A stretch of 64,000 nucleotides of DNA from positions 62,001 through 126,000 of the forward strand of contig CAZSDW010000003.1 in NCBI GenBank assembly GCA_964605705.1, given 5' to 3'. This DNA comes from CAZSDW01 sp964605705 (lineage in GTDB: Bacteria > Fidelibacterota > UBA2242). How positions within the stretch are numbered: the stretch's first letter is position 1; each line of letters begins with the position of its first letter. This document shows, in pieces, positions 6,681 through 16,037 of this stretch. The notes under the pieces were generated by a model. The model saw only the letters and a list, made by a program, of their open reading frames with translations, made no database searches and was not told the origin of the DNA. Position numbers and translations under genes: made by a program.

Positions 6681-8361
6681 ATATTGGATTAATCGCCTTC
6701 GGATCCAACGGCTTTACAATCACACTTTTTGTAAACTTTGTAAATACCTGACCCGGCGGCATGTCTTTGCGTTTCCAGACGTATTTGCGTTTAGTATAAA
6801 TTACCGGTACCACGGTAGAGTGTTTGGCTTTGCTGTAAAAAGCCGCAATTCCGGCGGCAATCTCAATGATGTCATTGGGCAGTGAATCCTGTTTGTTGGG
6901 ATTGCGGACAACGACATGGGAACCGGGACCGTGCTCAACATGAAACCAGAAATCCTCCGGACGGGCGTGTTTGAAGCTGAGCAGATCGTTATCTTTGGCG
7001 CTCTTTCCAATCCAGATGGTTTGGTTTTTCAGTAAAAATGAATGATAAGGTTTGCGCTCTTCGGATTCTGCGGCTGCCTGCTGTTCGATGAAATGGGCGG
7101 GAATATTCTTTTTAATCCGGCGAATTTCTTTCAGGTCATCGCATATTTCAATTTCCTGAAGATAGCCGGATACCTGTCCGATGGTTTCTTTATTCTGCTC
7201 GATCGAAGACGCTAAATCCAGCCTGGACTGGTCGATCCGACGGCTCATTTCGTAATATTTATTGGCATTTTCCGGAGCAGTCAGTTTCGGATTTAAAGGA
7301 ATTGTTATCATTTCATCGGGATTATTGAGTTTCGGAAGCAGCACTTCGGTTGCTTCCGAAGGGACTCCCCTGGAGCGTTTCTCTATCCGATGCACGTTCG
7401 TTAAAAGAGTATCCGCCCACTCACGATACTCATCAGCGGTTGGCAGATTTGCCAGTTCCTGCTCCTGTTTGATCAGTTTCCGTTGGAGCAGCTGCAGTGC
7501 GCCAGTCAGCCGACTGCTCAACTGTTTGCGGGTCTGTTCCAGGACATTCGTCTGGTAATAAAGGCTGATGAAATGGTTTGTCGCCTCCTGAACAGATCCA
7601 AAGGATTGAGCAGCCAGCCCTGATTTGGATCGGAGCTCCAGCAAGGAGAAAACCGGAGATTCGGAGGGATAAATGAAAAACCGGCACATTTCGATTTCCT
7701 GCAGGATTTCCTGATAAACGCGCAGAAGTGTTTCCGATTGAAATTCGGTGAGATTGACAGCCAATGTCTTTTTGGTAATCTTTGAGCGAAAGCAGATTTC
7801 CTGAGCAATTGTCATTGAGAAAACCGGTATTGGCAGTTTTGTCAGCAATTTAGAGATTATCAAATCAGGGTGAGTTTTTAAAATATTACGAGATTGATCG
7901 AGATCAATTTCAATTGAATCGGAATCGATAAAATCATTGATTGAAAATTCCGGTGTCTTTCGAATTTTGGCAAAGGTTTCAAGCAATTCGAAATCTTTGC
8001 TCAGGAAAAAGACATTTCCGTTTATTCCGTAAAGTTGAAAGAGCAGATAGCCTTGTCCATCCTTGAACTCAATCAATATCTGGCGGTCGTTTTTATGCCA
8101 GAAAGCCCGTGCGATAATCAGCCCACTCAGGGTTTTGAACAGGTGGACTTTATGGCGCGGTTCCGAGCAATTTTCATTCAGCCGCAAAAAAGGCAGCGGA
8201 TTATGGAAGCAGAATTGCAGTTCTTTAATGAGATCATTGCCATCGATACCAATCTGAAGCTCATCTTTCTGGAAGGTGAAACATGTTCCGACAGCACAAC
8301 CGGGTAAGTTCTTTGCTAAAAACCGGGCGATTGAGCGGATGTGGAACCAGCTGTTGAACAT
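6679..8361 (-). CDS. rqcH: RqcH/NFACT-family ribosome-associated quality control protein
   Basis: The 560-residue protein has the NFACT architecture: an N-terminal NFACT-N region (about 1-200), a central helical pair with many charged residues (about 240-420), and a C-terminal NFACT-R domain (about 440-535) with WIGKSAKDNDLLSFKHARPE, then DFWFHVEHGPGSHVV. In bacteria RqcH binds split 50S subunits carrying stalled peptidyl-tRNA and adds alanine tails that mark the chain for degradation. Adhesion functions described for FbpA homologues in Firmicutes are secondary. It is transcribed alone on the minus strand between two hairpins. Confidence 0.88.
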   Translation of the reverse strand: MFNSWFHIRSIARFLAKNLPGCAVGTCFTFQKDELQIGIDGNDLIKELQFCFHNPLPFLRLNENCSEPRHKVHLFKTLSGLIIARAFWHKNDRQILIEFKDGQGYLLFQLYGINGNVFFLSKDFELLETFAKIRKTPEFSINDFIDSDSIEIDLDQSRNILKTHPDLIISKLLTKLPIPVFSMTIAQEICFRSKITKKTLAVNLTEFQSETLLRVYQEILQEIEMCRFFIYPSESPVFSLLELRSKSGLAAQSFGSVQEATNHFISLYYQTNVLEQTRKQLSSRLTGALQLLQRKLIKQEQELANLPTADEYREWADTLLTNVHRIEKRSRGVPSEATEVLLPKLNNPDEMITIPLNPKLTAPENANKYYEMSRRIDQSRLDLASSIEQNKETIGQVSGYLQEIEICDDLKEIRRIKKNIPAHFIEQQAAAESEERKPYHSFLLKNQTIWIGKSAKDNDLLSFKHARPEDFWFHVEHGPGSHVVVRNPNKQDSLPNDIIEIAAGIAAFYSKAKHSTVVPVIYTKRKYVWKRKDMPPGQVFTKFTKSVIVKPLDPKAINPI

Positions 8362-8393
8362 GGCGGAAAATTACGCAGGAAGCCGCTGAAATG

Positions 8394-8423
8394 AAAGACC
8401 TTCCCGCAAAAGAGAAGGTCTTT
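8394..8423. terminator. 10-bp stem hairpin upstream of rqcH
   Basis: AAAGACCTTC (8394-8403) pairs perfectly with GAAGGTCTTT (8414-8423) over a 10-base loop. Read on the minus strand, it follows the LiaF-like gene and precedes rqcH, so it probably ends the LiaF-like transcript. The downstream T tract is short, so it may be an inefficient terminator. Confidence 0.5.
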
Positions 8424-8448
8424 GGAGAAGCTGCCAAGTGAGTATATT

Positions 8449-9138
8449 TTAATTGCTGATGCGGATATTTCCGAAGACGGCGTCACCGGTAATTTTTAAC
8501 ACCGGTCCCGTCTGAGCCGAGCTTGCCATATTATCGGCTCGACCGAAGAATTGGGAACTGTGAAAATCAATTGCCATGCCCGGCGATGTATAAATAACAA
8601 TTGATCCGAAAACAGCGCTTGCATTCAGGGTAGCTCCTTCGGGTACGACTTTCGCGTTGCGCAGGTCAAGTTTTATATTGCCGAAAATCGCGTTTATTTC
8701 ACCGCCCCGGAACTGTTGGGATGTCACCTGCCTTTCAAAATTGCTAAAAATTGAATTGATCTCGAATTTGTCTTCGGGACTTGTGACAAAATCGATGCTG
8801 TTGTCCTGAGCAGGCGCTGTCCGTTTCACCAGCATACCAATGCCAATGATGATAAGAACAATTGGCCACAGACGGGAAATCTGATGCCAGCTGACGATAT
8901 TCAGTTCAGACAGCAGGAACAGGCTGCCGATGATGATCATTACGATTCCGCCACTACGTTCATGTTTGTTGAATTTGTACAATCCAATCCCGATGAGGAT
9001 CAGGGGCCACCAATCGGATATGATGTGACCGAGGTGAAAAATATTGTAAGTGTTACCCAGGAAGAGAATGCCGAGAGCAATGAGGAATAGACCGACCCAG
9101 ATGGGATTTGATTTTGAATGCGGTGATTGGTGCATCAT
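8449..9138 (-). CDS. LiaF-like membrane protein (DUF5668 plus LiaF C-terminal domain)
   Basis: The product has four hydrophobic segments in its first 110 residues in the pattern PIWVGLFLIALGILFLG ... WWPLILIGIGLY ... IVMIIIGSLFLL ... WPIVLIIIGIGML, the paired repeats of DUF5668. A beta-solenoid-like C-terminal half follows, with repeated IFGNI-type steps (NAIFGNIKLDL, AVFGSIVIY, AVFGNIRI) as in the LiaF C-terminal domain. LiaF relatives restrain envelope-stress sensor kinases in Firmicutes; here no kinase or regulator is adjacent, so the partner is unknown. I chose the ATG-ATG at 9138/9135 because AAAGGAG lies just upstream; the frame stays open to 9183 but without a ribosome binding site. 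Confidence 0.75.
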   Translation of the reverse strand: MMHQSPHSKSNPIWVGLFLIALGILFLGNTYNIFHLGHIISDWWPLILIGIGLYKFNKHERSGGIVMIIIGSLFLLSELNIVSWHQISRLWPIVLIIIGIGMLVKRTAPAQDNSIDFVTSPEDKFEINSIFSNFERQVTSQQFRGGEINAIFGNIKLDLRNAKVVPEGATLNASAVFGSIVIYTSPGMAIDFHSSQFFGRADNMASSAQTGPVLKITGDAVFGNIRISN

Positions 9139-9261
9139 GATCTCCTTTGAAAGATTATAGGTGAATATAAAAGTTCTGGACAAATTATAAAATTAGTTTT
9201 ATGATACACAGTTATGATTATTGCTGTAAATTAACGGAGGAATTTAAAAGGAGATTCGGAT

Positions 9262-9954
9262 ATGAAGAAATGTGTTCTGATTCTGGTTTTATTGAGCAGC
9301 TGTGGTCTGTTCGCTCAGAATCTGCAATTCCATTATGATTTTGGCGAAGATCGCAAATTTGTCACTACGACCCTTGAGATGTTCAAACCGGATGATTTCG
9401 GAGCAACGTTCTGGTTTGTGGATTTTGATTATAATGATGGCAATGGCAATCAAAGTGCCGCAATGGCTTATTGGGAAATTGCGCGCTACTTCAGTCTGCC
9501 TTTTTTTAAAAACAATTCGGTTCTAAATAAACTGAGCGCAACAATCCAGTACAACGACGGACTGAATACGTTCGGCAGCTTCGGCAGTGTCTGGCTGGGT
9601 GGTGCCAGTTATCCAATTGACCTGAAGATTATTACGATCAGCACCGATGTTCTTCTGCGAAAAGCGGAAGGGCAGGATCCCAGTTATCAGTTTACCTTTG
9701 TCTGGTTTAAGCCGTTTTTTAATGGGAAGCTTGTCTTTGACGGATTTATGGATATCTGGGGACAAAACAATTTTGATTTTGACGCGGATGGCAGCGATTC
9801 TCAGCTGGTTTTGCTCACCGAACCGCAGCTCTGGTACAATGTCTCCAAAAACCTGGCTATTGGTGGTGAGATCGAAATCAGCAGAAATTTCATTTACGGA
9901 GCCGACAGCGATCTGAAGATCATGCCCACTCTGGGACTCAAGTGGAATTTCTGA
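9262..9954 (+). CDS. DUF5020 family outer-membrane protein
   Basis: The 230-residue product begins with a signal peptide (about residues 1-18, ending LFAQ) followed by the DUF5020 hallmark LQFHYDFG ... TTTLEMFKPDDFGATFWFVD ... AYWEIARYF. The remainder alternates hydrophobic and polar residues and ends in LKWNF, a typical outer-membrane barrel C-terminus. It is distantly like the Tsx nucleoside channel, so small-molecule uptake is possible but not shown. A strong AAGGAG lies 8 bases before the ATG. It diverges from the LiaF-like gene, so 9139-9261 should hold two promoters. Confidence 0.75.
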   Translation: MKKCVLILVLLSSCGLFAQNLQFHYDFGEDRKFVTTTLEMFKPDDFGATFWFVDFDYNDGNGNQSAAMAYWEIARYFSLPFFKNNSVLNKLSATIQYNDGLNTFGSFGSVWLGGASYPIDLKIITISTDVLLRKAEGQDPSYQFTFVWFKPFFNGKLVFDGFMDIWGQNNFDFDADGSDSQLVLLTEPQLWYNVSKNLAIGGEIEISRNFIYGADSDLKIMPTLGLKWNF

Positions 9955-10003
9955 TTGATTTTCCGCAATTTTCAGTTTCAATCAGGAGCAATAATAATTT
10001 GAA

Positions 10004-10660
10004 TTGTCCAATGTCCGCAAGTTTTGGAATGATACTGATATGATTAGCTGGACCAGACCTCCCCGCTGGATTCGGTACTTTTATCAAAGCAGCATCTGGC
10101 AGACTGCCGATAGGCAAAGTATCGCGTTCAGTTTTGATGATGGACCCGGTGAGATAACGCCAATGCTCCTGAACTGGGCGGAAAAAACCGGTGTAAAACT
10201 CGTCTTCTTTGGTCTTCCCGAACAAATGAAGAAAAGCCCGGATATTGTGAAATCAGCCGCGTCAGAGGGGCACATCGTCGGCACTCATTTTTTAAATCAT
10301 CACGGTTATTTACTGAAAGATAAAGTCGGGTTCCAAGCGGAGCTCCGGAAATCGGTGCAATTATTAGAGGAAATTATCGATAAACCTGTTAAATTTTGCC
10401 GGGTGCCTTATGGCAGAATATTTCCATGGCAACAGCAGTGGATCAGTGAATTAGGATTAACCCATGTGTTCTGGACAATGGATTTGAAAGATTACCGGCA
10501 ATGGTCATCGGTCGCGACAATTCAGCAAAAAGTGCGGAAATCACTGAAAGCAGGTGATATTATATTGATGCATGATGGACTGGTATATAAACCGGAAATT
10601 ATCGATATACTGGATTTTATCGTCGAGAAAATGGATTTTATTATCAGCAAAGGATTATAA
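10004..10660 (+). CDS. Polysaccharide deacetylase family protein
   Basis: The product carries NodB homology motifs: SFDDGPGEITPMLL (catalytic D and metal-binding D, about residues 44-57), GTHFLNHHG (the H-x3-4-H metal site, near residue 90), the R-P-Y/G motif seen as CRVPYGR, and a late LMHDG (motif 5). It lacks a signal peptide in its 218 residues, so it is either cytoplasmic or exported another way. It may deacetylate N-acetyl sugars of peptidoglycan or of a surface polymer. The TTG start at 10004 is weakly supported; an in-frame ATG at 10040 is an alternative. The stop overlaps the next start by one base, so it probably works with the Wzi-like barrel. Confidence 0.85.
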   Translation: MSNVRKFWNDTDMISWTRPPRWIRYFYQSSIWQTADRQSIAFSFDDGPGEITPMLLNWAEKTGVKLVFFGLPEQMKKSPDIVKSAASEGHIVGTHFLNHHGYLLKDKVGFQAELRKSVQLLEEIIDKPVKFCRVPYGRIFPWQQQWISELGLTHVFWTMDLKDYRQWSSVATIQQKVRKSLKAGDIILMHDGLVYKPEIIDILDFIVEKMDFIISKGL

Positions 10661-12414
10661 TGGCAGGCAAAAAATATAGTGGTCATCGCAAATTACGATA
10701 TATGTGTCTGTCATTGATTGTTTTGTCTTTTCTGATGATCCAGGTATTGTCTGCCAGTCAGGTTCATGTGCGAGTCAATGATCCGGTTTATGAATTCCTG
10801 GAACGAATGATGGTCCAGGGCTTTTTAAGTGATTATTCCGATAATGCACTGCCCCTGAGCCGGGATTATATTGCCCGACAGCTGCAAGAGTTGGACGGGC
10901 AGCGCTCCGACTTGGCGGTAATTGATCGGAAAATACTGGATGAATATCTGGCGGATTACCGATATGAATTTGGTGCCGGAAAGCATTTCCTGATTCCAGC
11001 CGACAAAACCGGTTACTTTGGCTTTTATCCGTTAAGTAATGTAAAGAAGGGATTGCTGGATTTTATCCGCTATGATCAAAAGCAGGAAGAACATCACCTG
11101 GTTGCCTTCGAAACAGAAAAGGAAATGCTCTGGCTGGATGTCGATATGATGGGGCGGGCAGAGTTCAAAAATGGCTATGGCAGGCAAGTTACTCAAAATG
11201 CTTTTCGAATCTCATCCCAGGTTGGTGATTGCTTTTCGATTTACAGCGATGCCTATATTTACGATCAACAACTGAGACCGGAATATTCCGAAATGACCCG
11301 GGAGTACCAGGGTGGATTTACCGGAGTCGAGGAGAGACCATTTAATATTACTGGCGCATCTTTCGATTATTCTATCGCTTATATGCAGTATTCTTCATTT
11401 TTAGGAGATGTGGAATTCGGGATTGAGCCACTGATATGGGGAAATTCTCCGAACTCCATGATTTTATCAAATAATGTCGATCCGTTTACATTTATCAGCT
11501 GGCAGCGGCAATTTGGAAAATCGAAGTTCAGCTTTTTCCACGGATTCATTAAACCTGCTGAAGCGACAATCGCCGATTCGACGGCTGATGACTATATGCA
11601 ATTTATCAAAAAATATCTCGTTGGGCACCGCTGGGATGTAAACATTTCAAAAAAAGTAAAAATAGCATTTTCGGAGATGCTGGTCTATGGAGGACGGGAT
11701 ATCGAAGCCGCTTATGCGCTGCCGGTCGTCTTTTTATGGCCGGTTCAGCATTCGGTTACGAAACACAATTATGATAATATTATATGGTTTTTTGAGGGGG
11801 AGTATTATCCGGTAAATCATCTGAAATTATATGGTACCTTTCTGCTGGATGAGGTCTCGACCCGGAACTTGTTCAAAAATGCCTTCGATTGCATGTACGG
11901 TCCGCAAGTCGGTTTTTATTATACTCCCGGAAGCGTATTTAATCTGCCGCTGGCAACGGATTTTCGGGCAGAATTTACGGCAATCCGCCCGTGGATTTAC
12001 AATCACCGGGCACCGCTCCAGAGTTCCTACACCCATAACGGACGTGTTCTTGGATTTAAAGGGGGACCTAATTCTCAGCAGCTGTTTCTTGAAAACCGCT
12101 GGTGGATTAATGAACGACAGCGCTTGAAATTAAGCTACAGTGTTCTGGAACATGGTGTTAATGAAAAATCTGTCACTGACGAGGATTATTATACCATCGG
12201 CGACGATCCAAATGAAAGCTATCAGGATCGCAACCGGGATTATGATATGAAAACCAAATGGCTGATGGGTAATATTATCGAGACCCGTCTGTTTTCATTC
12301 AGTTGGATGTACCAATTGAGTAATATCATTTTTGTCGATCTTTCCTATACCAGGCAGTGGATCGATAATGTTACGGATGATTATTACGCGCTTCAATTAC
12401 GGTTTGACTATTAA
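10660..12414 (+). CDS. Wzi-like capsule assembly / outer-membrane barrel protein
   Basis: After a signal anchor (about residues 15-31, ending VLSASQ), the 584-residue protein starts with a short helical region, VYEFLERMMVQGFLSD ... PLSRDYIARQLQEL, typical of the Wzi/capsule assembly family in FCB bacteria. The rest is aromatic-rich beta sequence ending YALQLRFDY, a barrel-closing strand. Wzi-type proteins bind surface polysaccharide at the outer membrane. The link with polysaccharide is supported by the coupled deacetylase upstream and by a glycosyltransferase nearby at 13968-15068. It could be another large barrel. Confidence 0.6.
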   Translation: MAGKKYSGHRKLRYMCLSLIVLSFLMIQVLSASQVHVRVNDPVYEFLERMMVQGFLSDYSDNALPLSRDYIARQLQELDGQRSDLAVIDRKILDEYLADYRYEFGAGKHFLIPADKTGYFGFYPLSNVKKGLLDFIRYDQKQEEHHLVAFETEKEMLWLDVDMMGRAEFKNGYGRQVTQNAFRISSQVGDCFSIYSDAYIYDQQLRPEYSEMTREYQGGFTGVEERPFNITGASFDYSIAYMQYSSFLGDVEFGIEPLIWGNSPNSMILSNNVDPFTFISWQRQFGKSKFSFFHGFIKPAEATIADSTADDYMQFIKKYLVGHRWDVNISKKVKIAFSEMLVYGGRDIEAAYALPVVFLWPVQHSVTKHNYDNIIWFFEGEYYPVNHLKLYGTFLLDEVSTRNLFKNAFDCMYGPQVGFYYTPGSVFNLPLATDFRAEFTAIRPWIYNHRAPLQSSYTHNGRVLGFKGGPNSQQLFLENRWWINERQRLKLSYSVLEHGVNEKSVTDEDYYTIGDDPNESYQDRNRDYDMKTKWLMGNIIETRLFSFSWMYQLSNIIFVDLSYTRQWIDNVTDDYYALQLRFDY

Positions 12415-12472
12415 CGCCGAGTATTAGTTCTGCTTACCCAAATATTTATATCGGTTTGGAAATTATCTGCGA

Positions 12473-13438
12473 ATGTCGAAACAATCAAAACAGCAAATCT
12501 ATAAAAACAAATTTTACAAATTATTAAAATGGATTATACCAATTGGCATCTTGATCTTTCTGGTAAGCTATGTCAAACCCGCAGAATTACTTGATCGTCT
12601 AAAACATGCAAATGTCAATTATATCGCCGTGGCTTTTATTCTCGTTATTCCCAATTTATTTATTCAGTATCTGAAGTGGGCGCTGGTTTGTCGGAATTTC
12701 CTGGGAGTGATTGATAATCGGAAAATAATAAAATCACTTTTTTATGGGATTGGCGGCGGCGCATTTACACCAATGCAGGTCGGTGAATATTTTGCACGAG
12801 CATTACCGTTCAGAGAGAAAAAAATATCGGAAATCCTGGTTGCGACGGCGATCGACAAAATGGTGACAATAATAGTTCTGACTGTTTTCAGTTCGCTGGC
12901 TGCGCTATTTTTTGTGGTTACGAATGGGCTTGTTGAAAAGGTGCTTACGAATCAACTTTTCATAGGAATTGTGATTGGTTTATTCATTATTGGTTTAATG
13001 ATAATTTTCCGTAAGTATTTCAGAAAACTCATATGGAATCGCCTGATTAAAATAAAAATTATTCAGTTAATCATTCAAAATATCACGAAGATCAAAATAC
13101 TCAAAACACGAACTATAATCGTTTTGTTTATTTTGACGATTATATTTTATCTGACTTTTACGATGCAGCTCAGTTTTTTAATCGGGGCGTTTGCCAATGG
13201 GTTAAATCTTAAGTTGTATCTGCTGATCGCCAACTTGGTCGTATTTGCTCAGGTTGTGCTGTCGCCGCTGGGGATTGGACATGTTGGTGTACGCGAAGCT
13301 GCCGCTGTCTTCTTTGTCGAAATCTATGGAATGGCGGGTGCGATCGGTCTTAATGCGGCGGTATTTCTGTTTTTAATGAATCTGGTGCTGCCAGCGATCA
13401 TCGGGTTGATACTCTTTGTAACAAGAGACAATCCCTAA
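12473..13438 (+). CDS. Flippase-like integral membrane protein (LPG synthase TM / YbhN family)
   Basis: The 321-residue protein has seven to eight hydrophobic helices, starting with IIPIGILIFLVSYVKP, and the family pattern around FFYGIGGGAFTPMQVGEYFARALPF (only part conserved) and LSPLGIGHVGVREAAAVFF near residue 270. This family (UPF0104, related to the flippase half of MprF and to AglD) moves or modifies lipid-linked molecules. The substrate is unknown. A second member is encoded at 45882-46892. A small membrane protein follows 11 bases later, probably in the same transcript. Confidence 0.8.
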   Translation: MSKQSKQQIYKNKFYKLLKWIIPIGILIFLVSYVKPAELLDRLKHANVNYIAVAFILVIPNLFIQYLKWALVCRNFLGVIDNRKIIKSLFYGIGGGAFTPMQVGEYFARALPFREKKISEILVATAIDKMVTIIVLTVFSSLAALFFVVTNGLVEKVLTNQLFIGIVIGLFIIGLMIIFRKYFRKLIWNRLIKIKIIQLIIQNITKIKILKTRTIIVLFILTIIFYLTFTMQLSFLIGAFANGLNLKLYLLIANLVVFAQVVLSPLGIGHVGVREAAAVFFVEIYGMAGAIGLNAAVFLFLMNLVLPAIIGLILFVTRDNP

Positions 13439-13449
13439 GTGGAGTATTT

Positions 13450-13923
13450 ATGGACTTGCTAATTTTGGGTTTTTGGATACTTTTTTGGTGCGTTTTATAC
13501 TTTGCCCAGGGACGGCATGACGTTGCATTTTTAAAGGAAACCCAGCTAATCAAAAAAAAAGTAACGCCGGCAGCTGTTCAAAAAATTGAGCCGGAAATGA
13601 TAAAAAGTGAATTAAACTGGAAGTTCTGGCAAATGATTGAAAATCTCATGATCAAGATAGCCCTGACAGTCCTCATCTTCGCCCTGAGGAATAATATTAT
13701 GGCAGCTCTGTTACTTTTCACACTGAGTATATTTATCCGCTGGTCTGTTCATGATATTGTCGTGGCGATTGGTTTGGGAAAGGGTACCCGGCATATTGGT
13801 CCCGACTGGATCTGGACGGACAGAGTGCTCTGGAAGCTGAGGGAAAAAGGCATCAATCAGTATATTGTAAAATTAATACCGATTGTCATATTGATCGTTG
13901 CTTATTGTATATGTGTCAAGTAA
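13450..13923 (+). CDS. Hypothetical small membrane protein
   Basis: The 157-residue product has an N-terminal hydrophobic helix (residues 2-18), a lysine-rich cytoplasmic stretch, two or three middle helices (about 68-110) and a C-terminal helix ending VAYCICVK. No catalytic motif is recognised. A good GGAG precedes the ATG, and the gene follows the flippase-like gene closely. It converges on the glycosyltransferase at 13968. No family assigned. Confidence 0.65.
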   Translation: MDLLILGFWILFWCVLYFAQGRHDVAFLKETQLIKKKVTPAAVQKIEPEMIKSELNWKFWQMIENLMIKIALTVLIFALRNNIMAALLLFTLSIFIRWSVHDIVVAIGLGKGTRHIGPDWIWTDRVLWKLREKGINQYIVKLIPIVILIVAYCICVK

Positions 13924-13967
13924 GTAAAACGGCGGATGCCTGCTCTGTTGTTAATCCGGTGATAACT

Positions 13968-15068
13968 CTATTTCCAACGGGGTTTCAGAATAATTCCGAG
14001 GGGATTCAGAAGCAGCTGATTCAACAGATACCAGAGTTCCCAAAAGGGAAATAAAAGCAATAAGCCGATTTTTTTCATTCTAACTACCACAAGTGACAGA
14101 CTGATAAAATCCAGAACGAGTTTTATCAGAAATGCACCTATTGCCATCTGAATTAATTTGCCGGTTAATATTGCAGAAATAGGCAAGATAAACAGGGCAG
14201 TATTGGCAAGATTATATAATAAAAATGAAAATTGTGCTGGAAAGGAATAATACTTACTCGCGGAAACATGGCGTAAATGTTGCCGGATGTATGCCGTAAA
14301 ATTCTTGACAGTCGGGCTGAATACTGCTGCTTTTGGATCGGTTAAAAATTTCAGCTTCCAGTTGGTATTTCGACTGACAGTCTGCAACAGGAGATCATCG
14401 TCGCCAGAAAGACTATGGGCGATTTTATCAAAGCCCCTGACTTCATCATAAGCGGTTCGCCGGTAAGCCTGGTTTCTGCCGGTGCAGGTAATGCCGATAT
14501 TCCAACCGATACTGCCGGCTGAGATGAAAGCGCTGGCGTAGCTGTCGAGACTGATTAGACGGGTTAAAATATTGTGACCTTCCAGCGGAGCCGGACCAAT
14601 GAGCATTCCGGTATTGGATTCAAAAGCAGAGATGATCCGGGCGATCCATTCAGGCGGCGGAGCGCAATCGGCGTCGGTGGTGACAATTATTTCACCACTC
14701 GATTGGGCAATTCCCATGCTTAACGCTCGTTTCTTGGGGCTGGGGGAAATTATATCGTCATCAATAGTGATAAGGCGAATATTTTGATGATTTTGCCTGA
14801 ATGACTCGACTATTTTTCCGGTCCTGTCGGTTGACCGATCATCGATGATGATAATTTCAGTTTTTTCCTCAGGGTAGCTTTGAGCGATTAAAGCACTCAG
14901 ACAATTACCGATATTTTGTTCTTCGTTGCGAGCGGCGACAATGATAGAAACGGTAGATTGAATCGAGGATGATCCCGGTGTATTCCGCAGGAATCCGACG
15001 ATTAGGAAAAGCAATATTAGTGCATAAACACTGATGCTGGTAAGAATGATGATCGGAATGAATTGCAT
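13968..15068 (-). CDS. Family 2 glycosyltransferase, membrane-anchored
   Basis: The 366-residue protein starts with a membrane helix (about residues 5-28), then a GT-A domain: VSIIVAARNEEQNI, IIIDDRSTDRTG, the metal-binding TDADC, and SGDDDLLLQ, with GRNQAYRR before it. Two or three C-terminal helices (about 285-350) follow. This is the cellulose-synthase-like topology, in which a sugar nucleotide is used on the cytoplasmic face and the lipid acceptor sits in the membrane. The product is unknown. It is followed on the same strand's upstream side by the B3/B4 and cupin genes, 18 bases away. Confidence 0.85.
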   Translation of the reverse strand: MQFIPIIILTSISVYALILLFLIVGFLRNTPGSSSIQSTVSIIVAARNEEQNIGNCLSALIAQSYPEEKTEIIIIDDRSTDRTGKIVESFRQNHQNIRLITIDDDIISPSPKKRALSMGIAQSSGEIIVTTDADCAPPPEWIARIISAFESNTGMLIGPAPLEGHNILTRLISLDSYASAFISAGSIGWNIGITCTGRNQAYRRTAYDEVRGFDKIAHSLSGDDDLLLQTVSRNTNWKLKFLTDPKAAVFSPTVKNFTAYIRQHLRHVSASKYYSFPAQFSFLLYNLANTALFILPISAILTGKLIQMAIGAFLIKLVLDFISLSLVVVRMKKIGLLLLFPFWELWYLLNQLLLNPLGIILKPRWK

Positions 15069-15086
15069 AATGAAATTTAAGGAGAA

Positions 15087-15764
15087 TTATAAGTTATCGG
15101 CATCTATTTCTTTCGATCCGTCAATAATCCCGATATGGTTGACAATGCCGCCGCAAAAATAGGTAATCCGGTCTGCATATTGATGAAGATGTTCCCGTAA
15201 CCGGTCTTTATTAAAATCAAGCGGAGCATAGACAATACTGATTACTTCGCTGGTACTGTTTTCGACGCAGGTCCGCTCAGAATCAGTGATTGGCGATCCG
15301 AATGGTCCCCTGTCATCGGCGAGAGTGAAGCGCCCCTCCAGATGGATATCCTGATGGTTCAATCCGTGATACTGTTCACCGGGGAGTCCCTTCCGCAACT
15401 GAATATTTCCCAAAATTTTATGGCTGTCGTAGGCACCGTTTGGCAGTAAAAAATCCAGCGCGCACCAGTTGCTGATATCGACCAGGGTATTAACGGAACA
15501 GGTGTCTTTGCCCTTTAAAAAACGCCGTAACATTGCCTCCGATGATGGGCGCTGTTTGGTCGGCTCGATATCCAGAGACCGAAACAGTTTCCGGGCGGAT
15601 TGAATGCCGGGAATTGCGCTGATCGGTCGGTTTTCGTACAGATCGGTGTATCGTTGACCACATGCCAGCAACTGTTCATAGGCAGTTTTTTTGGTGCTGA
15701 TAGTAATCCGAGAAACCTCAATAACGCCGGCATAAATTGGGAGGGAGAGGCTGACTTTTTTCAA
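15087..15764 (-). CDS. B3/B4 tRNA-binding domain protein
   Basis: The 225-residue protein matches the B3/B4 domain of the phenylalanyl-tRNA synthetase beta chain: IQSARKLFRSLDIEPTKQRP, SSEAMLRRFLKGK, VNTLVDISNWCALDF and the DDRGPFGSPITDSERT segment. Stand-alone B3/B4 proteins are thought to edit mischarged tRNA or bind amino acids; the function is poorly known. The start is a TTG at 15764, chosen because it lies 3 bases after the cupin stop and no in-frame ATG suits better. Three genes on this strand (cupin, B3/B4, glycosyltransferase) could be one transcript. Confidence 0.8.
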   Translation of the reverse strand: MKKVSLSLPIYAGVIEVSRITISTKKTAYEQLLACGQRYTDLYENRPISAIPGIQSARKLFRSLDIEPTKQRPSSEAMLRRFLKGKDTCSVNTLVDISNWCALDFLLPNGAYDSHKILGNIQLRKGLPGEQYHGLNHQDIHLEGRFTLADDRGPFGSPITDSERTCVENSTSEVISIVYAPLDFNKDRLREHLHQYADRITYFCGGIVNHIGIIDGSKEIDADNL

Positions 15765-15767
15765 GCA

Positions 15768-16037
15768 TTAACCGAATTTGTAATGTTTTTTGACATTCTT
15801 GAGAATCTTCCAGGTGCAGGAAAGACCCTCCGGAAAGACCACCAGGTCGCCTTTGCCAAAATGGACAGCTTCTCCCTGATCGGTCGTAACCACGACTTCA
15901 CCTTCAAGAATATAACAGGTTTCCTTATCGCTGTAGTACCAGGGGAATTCGGAGGCTGCTTTGGACCAGACCTGCCAGTTAAATACTCCGGTATCTTTAA
16001 GAACTTTTAAATCCGGGTGATGATTGACTTCGATCAT
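15768..16037 (-). CDS. Small cupin-fold protein
   Basis: The 89-residue product is a single cupin barrel of the DUF861 (cupin_3) kind: WYYSDKETCYILEGEVVVTT, then GEAVHFGKGDLVVFPEG and a C-terminal CTWKILKNVKKHYKF. The usual metal-binding histidines of motif 1 are absent (ETCYILEGE instead of H-x-H), as in many members. AGGAG precedes the ATG on the minus strand. Its job is unknown; it is paired with the B3/B4 gene. Confidence 0.8.
   Translation of the reverse strand: MIEVNHHPDLKVLKDTGVFNWQVWSKAASEFPWYYSDKETCYILEGEVVVTTDQGEAVHFGKGDLVVFPEGLSCTWKILKNVKKHYKFG

Noticed and set aside
9139..9261. Defined sigma-70 promoters for the divergent LiaF-like and DUF5020 genes
   Set aside because: The region must hold promoters, but no -35/-10 pair with good spacing could be recognised, so none is annotated.
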